From the NCBI GenBank assembly GCA_947487155.1, contig CANKVS010000041.1:1-38125 (forward strand): DNA of 38,125 bases. The letters are read 5' to 3'. The position numbers and the translations under genes are program-made. The DNA is from an uncultured Flaviramulus sp. Lineage in GTDB: Bacteria > Bacteroidota > Bacteroidia > Flavobacteriales > Flavobacteriaceae. The notes under the pieces were generated by a model. The model was not told the DNA's origin, did no database searches, and worked only from the letters and a program-made list of their open reading frames with translations. Shown piece after piece: positions 15,570 through 22,033 of the stretch. Numbering within the stretch: position 1 is the first letter of the stretch; every line of letters begins with the position of its first letter.

Positions 15570-15612
15570 AAATATTTTTTCTTAAAAGTACGTATTTTTT
15601 TATATGTTGGGT

Positions 15613-15646
15613 AACAATGGTATAACAAACATAATGTTTGTTATAC
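15613..15646. other. Putative attI-like primary recombination site with a 27-bp palindrome
   Basis: The AAC core (15613-15615) is followed by AATG and then a perfect palindrome with 13-nt arms, GTATAACAAACAT (15620-15632) and its complement (15634-15646). The order AAC, short spacer, GTATAA mimics the left arm of sites B and E, but there is no long loop and no second core. It lies between the last cassette and the recombinase stop codon, as an attI would. Assignment by position and similarity. Confidence 0.65.
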
Positions 15647-15652
15647 TGCCAA
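15626..15652 (-). promoter_or_regulatory. Candidate cassette promoter inside the attI-like palindrome
   Basis: On the minus strand TATGTTTG (15633-15626) fits the TAnnTTTG -7 box and points into the array; a TTG lies 16 bases upstream (15652-15650), shorter than the usual 19. It could drive the first cassettes. Confidence 0.45.
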
Positions 15653-15655
15653 TTT

Positions 15656-15687
15656 AAGATATATATAACATATGTTCAATATATCTT
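15656..15687. repeat. AT-rich nested inverted repeat next to the recombinase stop
   Basis: Arms AAGATATAT (15656-15664) and ATATATCTT (15679-15687) enclose a 10-bp palindrome AACATATGTT (15667-15676). There is no good T-run on the minus strand, so it may be a protein-binding part of the attI region rather than a terminator. Confidence 0.5.
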
Positions 15688-15697
15688 TTATATTTTT

Positions 15698-16828
15698 TTA
15701 GAAGTCTAGTGGATTTATGATTTTTTTAAAAGTGGTAGTTGTCACATGTGTATAAATTTCTGTGGTCTTACTAGAACTATGCCCTAAAAGAACTTGAATT
15801 TGCCTTAAATCTACCCCAGCTTCTAATAAATGTGTTGCAAAACTATGTCTTAGCATATGTGGAGTTACTGGTATCTTTATACCTGCCTTTTTAGCTGCAT
15901 TTAATACTATCTTGCCAACACTTTGACCTGAATATTGATTACCATACATGCCCTCAATAATATATTTCTCTGGTTTGTATTGCTTATAATAGTCTCGCAA
16001 ATCTTTTAATAATGAATGTGATAGTAATGTGTATCGATCCTTATTGCCTTTTGCTGCTTCCACAAGTATTAACATTCTTTTGCTATCAATATCTGTAATT
16101 TTTAAATTTACTAGTTCATTTCTTCGTATTCCTGATGAATATAAAAGACTAACAATACACTTGTGCTTTAAGTTATTTGTATTGGCTATAATGTTGAGCA
16201 CATCTTCTTTTGATAGTATTTTTGGTAATTTTTTTTCTTTTCTAGGTCTTTCTACTTGGTAAAACCTATTTGGCATTCCCAGAACAGATTCGTAATAAAA
16301 TTTAATACTGTTTATGGCTGAATTTATATATGAATTTGATTTGTCTTCTTGGACCAGTTTCAAGATGTAACTTCTTACATCACTTTCATTAATTGCTATT
16401 AATTCTTTAGTTTGGTAATAATTGATAAATATTTCAAAAGCAGACACATATGATTTTACTGTATTATTTGCATATTTCTTTAATTCTAATTTATCTAAGT
16501 AACTAGTAGGACAAACTCTATACTTGTCTGGAAGCTTCCTTTTTCTAAACCATGTAATATCTATATCTTCGTTATTTTCTTTTGCAATACTTTTATCAAA
16601 AAAATGATTGCAATTAACCCAAACAACACCATTAAATATTTCGAAAATCTTATCAAGGTTTTCTTTACAATTCAAAATGTAAGCCATGTTAAAACTATTA
16701 CTCCATTTAACATTTGGCAATTGCCTAACAAGGGCGTGGATGACTTTATCAGTGTTGAATTGTAAACCTATATATCTTTTTTCCTTGATTAAAAGGTGTT
16801 TTAATGTAATGCTCCTACCTTTGTCCAT
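15698..16828 (-). CDS. Tyrosine recombinase, candidate integrase of the cassette array
   Basis: 376 aa. The catalytic set is complete: R235 (SSGIRRNEL), K260 (AAKGNKDR), H324 and R327 (PHMLRHSF), H350 (LLGHSS), Y359 (EIYTHV). The C-terminus NPLDF resembles the SPLD end of integron integrases. An N-terminal extra domain of about 100 residues (strand-like repeats around KRYIGLQF, VKWSNSFNMAYI, GVVWVNC) precedes the SAM-like core-binding domain (about 108-185). I do not see the additional helix that classical IntI proteins carry between the lysine and HxxR regions; the stretch 270-323 is XerC/D-like. The gene reads toward the array, with its stop about 80 bases from the attI-like core. It likely excises and inserts cassettes at the palindromic sites; this is inferred from location and family. 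Confidence 0.85.
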   Translation of the reverse strand: MDKGRSITLKHLLIKEKRYIGLQFNTDKVIHALVRQLPNVKWSNSFNMAYILNCKENLDKIFEIFNGVVWVNCNHFFDKSIAKENNEDIDITWFRKRKLPDKYRVCPTSYLDKLELKKYANNTVKSYVSAFEIFINYYQTKELIAINESDVRSYILKLVQEDKSNSYINSAINSIKFYYESVLGMPNRFYQVERPRKEKKLPKILSKEDVLNIIANTNNLKHKCIVSLLYSSGIRRNELVNLKITDIDSKRMLILVEAAKGNKDRYTLLSHSLLKDLRDYYKQYKPEKYIIEGMYGNQYSGQSVGKIVLNAAKKAGIKIPVTPHMLRHSFATHLLEAGVDLRQIQVLLGHSSSKTTEIYTHVTTTTFKKIINPLDF

Positions 16829-16864
16829 CGTTTTTTTGTGTAAGTTAATATATGTAAATAAATT

Positions 16865-16897
16865 ATTCGTACCTTATTCGAATATGATTCGTATAAA
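16865..16897. repeat. Three ATTCG repeats at 11-bp spacing between divergent genes
   Basis: ATTCG begins at 16865, 16876 and 16887, each followed by A or T-rich bases, giving an exact 11-bp period, about one helical turn. The repeats lie in the 89-bp region between the recombinase and the zinc-ribbon gene and are candidate binding sites for a regulator of either gene. Confidence 0.5.
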
Positions 16898-16917
16898 ATA
16901 CGTTTAATTTAAATATC

Positions 16918-17301
16918 ATGAGAATTTATAAGGAATGTTTACATTGTGGTAAAGAATTAAATGGAAGAACCGATAAGAAGTTTTGTGATCCACAATGTAA
17001 AAGTGGATATCAATATCAAAAAGAAAAACAAAATCCCGAACGGTTTTATAATAAGGTAGACAACCAACTGAAACTGAATAGAAAAATACTTAAGGAATTT
17101 AATAAGGGAGGCAAGGTTACCGTTAGAGCTGAAGTTTTAAACGCATTGGGGTTTAATCCCAACTTTTTTACCCACTATTGGAAAAATACTAAGGGAGATG
17201 TTTATTTATTTGTTTATGAATATGGATTTCTTAAAAAAACTGAATATGGTAAAGAGAAATATGTATTAGTTACATGGCAGGAATATATGGAAAAGGCATA
17301 A
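16918..17301 (+). CDS. Zinc-ribbon protein, unknown function
   Basis: 127 aa. The N-terminus carries CLHCG (Cys7, Cys10) and KFCDPQCKSGYQY, a CxxC...CxxxC ribbon seen in short flavobacterial proteins. The C-terminal half (about residues 45-125) is a conserved-looking fold ending in YVLVTWQEY. It is divergent from the array recombinase and convergent with the second recombinase. DNA binding is plausible. It could be part of the mobile module or a leftover of the island. Confidence 0.7.
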   Translation: MRIYKECLHCGKELNGRTDKKFCDPQCKSGYQYQKEKQNPERFYNKVDNQLKLNRKILKEFNKGGKVTVRAEVLNALGFNPNFFTHYWKNTKGDVYLFVYEYGFLKKTEYGKEKYVLVTWQEYMEKA

Positions 17302-17325
17302 AGTTGTGATAATCCAGAACTATTT

Positions 17326-18534
17326 TCAAACCAATATTTCAATCGCCTTACCTAAAACTGAATTATCAAATTCCTTAAGGTAAGTTTGTGTGATACTAAG
17401 ATTTTGATGGCCCATAGATTCACTAATAATATCAGTAGCCACCCCTTTTTGTTTTAGGCAATTAGCAAAACTATGTCTAGCCACGTAACTCGTTAGAGTT
17501 TTATCAATTCCACATATTTCGGCAATCTCTTTTAATTCTTTGTTATAGCGTTGAAGGGTTTTATGTTTTCTGTTTTCCAATTGTGGTGGGGTTAAGTTGT
17601 TTTTTAAAAGAATAGGAAACACGTATTTAGTGCCAATGGAAAATTCTTTGTAAAAACTTAAAATCTCATGAACAGGAGGAAGAATTTTAATTTTAAAATC
17701 CCCCTTAGTTTTAGATCTCGTATAATATATTTTATCGTTATCAATTGCTTTCCATTCAAGTTTCATCATATCGGCAAAATTCATACCTCTAGTATAAAAA
17801 CTAAATATAAAATAGTTCCTTGTATTGACATACTCTGGATATTTTACTAAGTCGAAATCTCTAATCTGAAGAATTTCTTCCATTCTAAGAGCCTTTTTTA
17901 GATTTTTCCCTTTGAGTTTTGACACCTTATAAATTTTAAATGGATAGTCTTGTTCTTTAGCTATTTTTCTTTCAATAGCAAAGTTATATAGCGCTCTTAT
18001 AGTTCTCATTCGCACACCAATACCACCGTCGCTTCCCCCTCTTGACCTCAAGAAAGCTTCATATTTAATTAGAAAGGATGGGATTATGTCTTTAAAGTTA
18101 AGTCTGGTGCTTTTATGAAATAAATTTAAAGAAGCGAACACTTCTTTATTTACTCGTGCATTACCTGTTCTTCCTGCATAAATCATTTCACCAATAATCT
18201 CATCCCAAAAATAAAAAACGTTTTGTTGTACTGGATTGGACACAATTCTAAAGCGATTTTCAAAATCTTTTAGAGTGAAATCACTTTTTTCCATTTCTAA
18301 GTCAGAAAGAATTTTTAAAACTCTATCCTTGAATTTAAGAAGCAACCTGTTATTTTGGATATTATTTGAATTCTTGTTAGTAAAACTACCTGTTGTTTGA
18401 TTCCACTCCATAGGAAATACTCTGAATATCTTTTGAAAATATTTCGATTTTCGATTTTTCGATACTCTTAAAGAGATGGGATAACTACCATCAGCAAGTT
18501 TCGTTTTTCTCAATACGGTTTTTACAGTTGACAT
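17326..18534 (-). CDS. Bacteroidota-type site-specific tyrosine recombinase (island integrase)
   Basis: 402 aa with an N-terminal arm-binding domain (about 1-80), a SAM-like core-binding domain (about 110-210) and a catalytic domain. Catalytic residues: Arg in TRGMNFADM, Arg353 in YVARHSFAN (tyrosine replaces the first histidine, usual in this family), His376 in MGHQN and Tyr385 in QTYLKEF. This is the form found on integrative elements and conjugative transposons of Bacteroidota. Its start faces the tRNA fragment 152 bases away, which is the probable attachment site. It is only distantly related to the array recombinase at 15698-16828. Confidence 0.9.
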   Translation of the reverse strand: MSTVKTVLRKTKLADGSYPISLRVSKNRKSKYFQKIFRVFPMEWNQTTGSFTNKNSNNIQNNRLLLKFKDRVLKILSDLEMEKSDFTLKDFENRFRIVSNPVQQNVFYFWDEIIGEMIYAGRTGNARVNKEVFASLNLFHKSTRLNFKDIIPSFLIKYEAFLRSRGGSDGGIGVRMRTIRALYNFAIERKIAKEQDYPFKIYKVSKLKGKNLKKALRMEEILQIRDFDLVKYPEYVNTRNYFIFSFYTRGMNFADMMKLEWKAIDNDKIYYTRSKTKGDFKIKILPPVHEILSFYKEFSIGTKYVFPILLKNNLTPPQLENRKHKTLQRYNKELKEIAEICGIDKTLTSYVARHSFANCLKQKGVATDIISESMGHQNLSITQTYLKEFDNSVLGKAIEILV

Positions 18535-18686
18535 AGGCTTAGAATTAATCAGTACAACATCTGTACAACAAATTGCCTTTTAAAGGTAAATCATATGCAA
18601 ATAAAAACAAAACAAAAAATCATAAATAATTGATAATGAGAACATAAGACGTTAAATATTGCTAAATGAAAACTAAAATAATCCGT

Positions 18687-18728
18687 CTCATAATCAGGTG
18701 GTCCTTGGTTCGAGCCCAAGTGGGACCA
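18687..18728 (+). other. tRNA 3' fragment, probable attachment site of the island
   Basis: The sequence holds an anticodon loop CTCATAA (anticodon CAT, Met-type) with the 3' stem strand TCAGG, a complete T arm (CTTGG, TTCGAGC, CCAAG), and an acceptor 3' strand TGGGACC plus discriminator A. There is no matching 5' half upstream: no D arm, and the bases before the loop do not pair with TCAGG. This is the usual trace of integration into a tRNA 3' end; the intact gene should be at the other island end. Confidence 0.75.
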
Positions 18729-18739
18729 CTTTTAGAATC

Positions 18740-18766
18740 AAGCCTTTCAGAAATGAAGGGCTTTTT
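18740..18766 (+). terminator. Rho-independent terminator after the tRNA fragment
   Basis: AAGCCTTTCA and TGAAGGGCTT form a 10-bp stem with one G.T pair, a GAAA loop and a T-run. Probably the original terminator of the tRNA transcript. The rest of 18767-18983 shows no gene that I can support. Confidence 0.75.
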
Positions 18767-18983
18767 AATTTTAGATAACTTCATTCTTTTTTTAAGAATG
18801 AAAATTCAATAATAATCCTTCATTTGAAATTTTCGTAATAAATTACATATATTTGTATAGTAAAGTAAAAAAAGAGGGATTATTTTTTTATAAGCTAAAT
18901 ACTTTTTTAAAAAAAAGAACGTTTTTAGTATTTAACAAAAGCTAGCAAAATTGTATTTCGCCGACGATTTATAGCATTTCATA

Positions 18984-19007
18984 GATGTTTTTTCATGAAA
19001 AAACATC
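18984..19007. repeat. Perfect 24-bp palindrome
   Basis: GATGTTTTTTCA is followed immediately by its complement. It lies 45 bases before the likely start of the proline-rich protein gene and may be an operator; without a loop it is an unlikely terminator. Confidence 0.5.
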
Positions 19008-19051
19008 AATTTATTTTTCCGAGACTCTTTTTTTTATACATTTGCAACCCA

Positions 19052-19249
19052 ATGATGATACAAAATAAAAGAATATTTGCCTCAATCTTATTTGTATTAA
19101 TAAGTTTTGTATGTGCTGCTCAGGTGGCATCACCACCACCACCTGCACCAGGGCCACCACCGCCAGGGCTTCCTATTGATGGAGGCATTATTATGGGGGT
19201 ATGCGTTGCATTGTTTTATGGCGTAAAACAATTACTTAAAAGAAACTAA
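19052..19249 (+). CDS. Small secreted/membrane protein with PPPP-rich linker
   Basis: 65 aa from the ATG at 19052 (an adjacent ATG at 19055 is equally possible). It consists of a signal peptide (FASILFVLISFVCAAQ), a proline-rich stretch SPPPPAPGPPPPG, then LPIDGGI and a single hydrophobic helix ending in KQLLKRN. This layout is common in Bacteroidota as short proteins of unknown role, probably inserted in the inner membrane. TACATTTG at 19037-19044 is a good -7 box, which argues against the longer frame starting at 18995. Confidence 0.7.
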   Translation: MMIQNKRIFASILFVLISFVCAAQVASPPPPAPGPPPPGLPIDGGIIMGVCVALFYGVKQLLKRN

Positions 19250-19256
19250 ACTATTC

Positions 19257-19853
19257 TTATTTTACTAAATTCAACTGAACGAGTTTAGACACATATTTCC
19301 CCAAAACATCAAATTCTAAATTTACTTTCGATCCTATTTTAAGTGTATTAAAATTAGTGTGACTAAAAGTATATGGTATTATAGCAACACTAAAAGTGTC
19401 TTTTTTAGAGTTCACAACCGTTAGGCTAGTACCATTAACGGTTATCGATCCTTTTTCAATGGTAATATTATTCAGAGCAGAGTCATATTCAAAAGTAAAA
19501 ACCCAACTTCCGTTAGCTTCTTCAATACTAATACAAGTAGCAGTTTGATCTACGTGCCCTTGAACAATATGCCCATCAAGTCTATCTCCAAGCTTCATAG
19601 CGCGCTCTAAATTTACTTTGTCGTTAATTTTTAAAGTTTCAAGGCTTGTTTTATCTAAAGTTTCTTTTATAGCAGTAACGGTATACTCGTCGTTATTAAT
19701 TTCAACAACAGTTAAGCAAACACCATTGTGAGCAACACTTTGGTCAATCTTTAATTCCGACGTAATATTACTTTTCACCGAAATATGCAGATTATCAAAT
19801 TCCTTTTTTAAATACGTAATAACTCCAATGTCTTCAATAATTCCAGTAAACAT
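19257..19853 (-). CDS. ribE: Riboflavin synthase, alpha subunit
   Basis: 198 aa, the usual length. It catalyses the dismutation of two 6,7-dimethyl-8-ribityllumazine molecules to riboflavin. The start MFTGIIEDIG is diagnostic, and two homologous lumazine-binding repeats are visible, each with a GVCLTV or GTSLTV block (about residues 45-50 and 140-145) and a DGHIVQGHVD motif near residue 93. Divergent from pdxA. The name ribE or ribC depends on convention. Confidence 0.95.
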   Translation of the reverse strand: MFTGIIEDIGVITYLKKEFDNLHISVKSNITSELKIDQSVAHNGVCLTVVEINNDEYTVTAIKETLDKTSLETLKINDKVNLERAMKLGDRLDGHIVQGHVDQTATCISIEEANGSWVFTFEYDSALNNITIEKGSITVNGTSLTVVNSKKDTFSVAIIPYTFSHTNFNTLKIGSKVNLEFDVLGKYVSKLVQLNLVK

Positions 19854-19872
19854 ATTATTATCTGTTTATTTA

Positions 19873-19880
19873 GTTAAATT
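19873..19880 (+). promoter_or_regulatory. -7 box of a pdxA promoter
   Basis: TAAATTTG fits TAnnTTTG and reads toward pdxA, about 100 bases upstream of its start. No clear -33 element was assigned. Confidence 0.45.
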
Positions 19881-19980
19881 TGCCATACCAAATAAATTTC
19901 AAAAGAATCAAATGCAATAGGTAATTTTGATGTTTGTTTGGTATAAAAATCAAAATTACAAACAAAAGTTGTCATTTTTA

Positions 19981-21027
19981 ATGAAGAAAGCAGAAAATAT
20001 AGTTGTAGGAATATCCATTGGAGATTTAAATGGTATAGGTGGAGAAATAATTTTAAAAACATTTGAAGACGCCAGAATTTTAGAGTTTTGCACGCCTCTA
20101 ATTTTTGCTTCAATTAAAACCATGTCTTTTTTAAAAACACACTTTAATTCTAATATCAGCCTAAATAGCATAAACAATGTAAGTCAAATAGCTTTTGGAA
20201 AAGTTAATGTGTTTAATTGCTGGAACGAAAATGTAAATATAACTTTTGGAAAAGAAGATGTTAAAATAGGCGAATTTGCAATAAAGTCGTTACAATTGGC
20301 AACTAAAGCATTAAAAAATGGAGATATTGATGTTTTAGTAACTGCACCAATAAACAAGCATAATATACAATCTGATACATTTAATTTTCCTGGACACACC
20401 GATTATTTAGCGCAAGAGTTAGAAGGAGAAAGTTTAATGTTTATGGTTACCGATACCTTAAGAGTTGGTTTGTTAACAGACCATGTTCCAGTGAAGGATG
20501 TTTCAGAGCATATTTCTTCAGATGTAATTATAAAAAAAATTAACACAGTTTATAGTTCGCTACAAAAAGATTTTAAAATAAGAAGACCAAAAATTGCTGT
20601 TTTAGGAATTAACCCACATACAGGCGATAATGGCGTTATAGGTAACGAAGATGATGATGTTATGCGCCCCACGTTAAATAAAATTAAAGAAGAAGGAAAA
20701 TTGGTTTACGGGCCCTATGCTGCCGATAGTTTTTTTGGATCTAATAATTATAAAAACTTTGATGCTATAATTGCTTCTTACCACGACCAAGGATTAATAC
20801 CTTTTAAAACCTTATCCTTTGGCCAGGGTGTTAACTTTACAGCAGGATTAAACAAAGTAAGAACCTCACCAGATCACGGTACAGCTTACGAAATAGCAGG
20901 AAAAGGAGTGGCTGATGAAAATTCCTTTAAAGAAGCCGTATTTAGAGCCATACAAATATTTAAAAACAGATTTGATTATGAGGAACTTACATCAAATCCG
21001 TTAAAAAAAGGAGTCAAAAAGATATAA
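19981..21027 (+). CDS. pdxA: 4-hydroxythreonine-4-phosphate dehydrogenase
   Basis: 348 aa from ATG at 19981; the frame is open from 19927 but the family starts with KAENIVVGISIGDLNGIGGE, so the internal ATG is chosen. NAD-dependent step of vitamin B6 synthesis by the DXP-dependent route. Metal and substrate motifs visible: PINKHN, PGHTDYLA, GINPHTGDNG, ASYHDQGLIPFK and TSPDHGTAYEIAGKG. Cytoplasmic enzyme. Alone on its strand before the DUF177 gene, which has its own promoter. Confidence 0.95.
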   Translation: MKKAENIVVGISIGDLNGIGGEIILKTFEDARILEFCTPLIFASIKTMSFLKTHFNSNISLNSINNVSQIAFGKVNVFNCWNENVNITFGKEDVKIGEFAIKSLQLATKALKNGDIDVLVTAPINKHNIQSDTFNFPGHTDYLAQELEGESLMFMVTDTLRVGLLTDHVPVKDVSEHISSDVIIKKINTVYSSLQKDFKIRRPKIAVLGINPHTGDNGVIGNEDDDVMRPTLNKIKEEGKLVYGPYAADSFFGSNNYKNFDAIIASYHDQGLIPFKTLSFGQGVNFTAGLNKVRTSPDHGTAYEIAGKGVADENSFKEAVFRAIQIFKNRFDYEELTSNPLKKGVKKI

Positions 21028-21071
21028 ACAAAAAAATGTTTATAAGTGGTGTTGCATAATATAAAAAGTTA

Positions 21072-21079
21072 TATATTTG
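21072..21079 (+). promoter_or_regulatory. -7 box of the DUF177-rpmF-fabH cluster
   Basis: TATATTTG, a clear TAnnTTTG match. The transcription start should be near 21086, so translation starts at ATG 21101 and not at the upstream ATG 21077. Confidence 0.65.
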
Positions 21080-21100
21080 CAGGCTCAAAATAATGTGATA

Positions 21101-21640
21101 ATGAAGCCATTGAAAGAGTTTACAATTCCATTTGTAGGGTTAAAGATAGCGAAACATTATTTTGAGTATAAAGTTGAGCAAGCGTTCTTTGAATATTTTG
21201 AGTATGAAGATTTTAACAATGTAAATGTTAATGTAAAAGTTGATTTAGAAAAAAAGGCAACATTATTAGAATTACATTTTAAAATTTCTGGATTTGTTAA
21301 TGTGAATTGCGACTTAACAAACGAACCATTTAATCAAAGCATTCAAAATGAATTTGATTTAGTAGTTAAGTTTGGAGAAGCGTATAATGATGATAATATA
21401 GACATTCTTATTCTTCCACATGGTGCTTACGAATTTAATATACAGCAATACATTTACGAGTTAATTGTACTAGCTGTACCAATTAAACGAATTCATCCAG
21501 GAGTTAATGATGGCACACTAAATTCAGAAATACTTGAAAAATTAGAAGAATTAAGCCCAAAGCTTAATGAGGAAAAAGATACTGAAGAGGGTATTGACCC
21601 TCGTTGGAATACATTAAAGAAACTATTAACGGATAAATAA
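21101..21640 (+). CDS. DUF177 (YceD-like) protein
   Basis: 179 aa. It is placed directly before rpmF, the conserved setting of DUF177/YceD in most bacteria, where it has been connected with 23S rRNA metabolism and plastid ribosome assembly. Typical blocks are FVNVNCDLTNEPFN, without the usual CxRCL cysteine pair in full, and the acidic tail IDPRWNTLKKLL that ends most family members. The start follows from the promoter at 21072-21079. Confidence 0.85.
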   Translation: MKPLKEFTIPFVGLKIAKHYFEYKVEQAFFEYFEYEDFNNVNVNVKVDLEKKATLLELHFKISGFVNVNCDLTNEPFNQSIQNEFDLVVKFGEAYNDDNIDILILPHGAYEFNIQQYIYELIVLAVPIKRIHPGVNDGTLNSEILEKLEELSPKLNEEKDTEEGIDPRWNTLKKLLTDK

Positions 21641-21648
21641 AATAGAAA

Positions 21649-21852
21649 ATGGCACATCCTAAAAGAAAAATCTCAAAACAAAGAAGAGATAAAAGAAGAA
21701 CACATTATAAAGCAACTGCGCCACAGATTGCTACATGTCCTACTACAGGTGAACCGCACTTATATCACAGAGCGCACTGGCACGAAGGAAAATTGTATTA
21801 CAGAGGTCAAGTTTTAATTGACAACTCAGAAGAAGTAGAAAACGTAGCATAA
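21649..21852 (+). CDS. rpmF: 50S ribosomal protein bL32
   Basis: 67 aa with the L32 signature [19 protein letters not shown]. The usual C-terminal zinc-binding cysteines are reduced to one ([13 protein letters not shown]), with histidines in the later positions, so this is a form without the full four-cysteine ribbon. It follows DUF177 by 8 bases and ends before a terminator. Confidence 0.97.
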   Translation: MAHPKRKISKQRRDKRRTHYKATAPQIATCPTTGEPHLYHRAHWHEGKLYYRGQVLIDNSEEVENVA

Positions 21853-21872
21853 ATATTATGCACGCATATTAT

Positions 21873-21903
21873 AAAACGCTCACATGTGAGCGTTTTTTTT
21901 TAT
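21873..21903 (+). terminator. Rho-independent terminator after rpmF
   Basis: AAAACGCTCACA and TGTGAGCGTTTT form a perfect 12-bp stem followed by a T-run. Confidence 0.9.
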
Positions 21904-22033
21904 GATATGTTTTTTATAAAGACAAAAACTCATTATTTGTGTGTTATTATCTCAAAATTTAGTAGTTTTCACCAAAATTTTGAACGTTTTTGTCCAACTT
22001 TAATGATTTTTTGGTCGAATTAACTATAAAGTT

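Larger units (their letters stand above)
12777..15612 (-). mobile_element. Cassette 7 (first after the attI-like site): C5 methyltransferase / endonuclease module (2,836 bp)
   Basis: Bounded by the AAC core at 12777 and by the AAC at 15613-15615. Its ends are perfect 10-bp inverted copies of GTTACCCAAC (12898-12907 and 15606-15615). It is the cassette adjacent to the recombinase, which in integron logic makes it the most recently inserted. It holds two plus-strand genes converging on one minus-strand gene. Confidence 0.8.
1..18728. mobile_element. Genomic island (right part) carrying an integron-like cassette array
   Basis: The right boundary is inferred from a 3' tRNA fragment at 18687-18728 next to a Bacteroidota-type integrase gene (17326-18534), beyond which only core genes follow. 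The left end is outside the window. Inside lie a cassette array (1 to about 15615), an attI-like palindrome, a dedicated tyrosine recombinase and a zinc-ribbon gene. Whether the array and the tRNA-targeted element arrived together is inference; the two recombinases are clearly different proteins. Confidence 0.65.

Noticed and set aside
1..15650. CRISPR array
   Set aside because: The repeated elements are 123-125 bp, palindromic and separated by genes of 0.6-4 kb; there are no short regular spacers and no cas genes.
15698..16828. Classical IntI integron integrase
   Set aside because: I could not find the IntI-specific insertion between the catalytic lysine and HxxR; the protein also has an additional N-terminal domain. 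It is therefore called IntI-like only by context.
18661..18730. A complete tRNA-Met gene
   Set aside because: Only the anticodon loop, T arm and acceptor 3' strand are present; there is no D arm and no 5' acceptor strand upstream.
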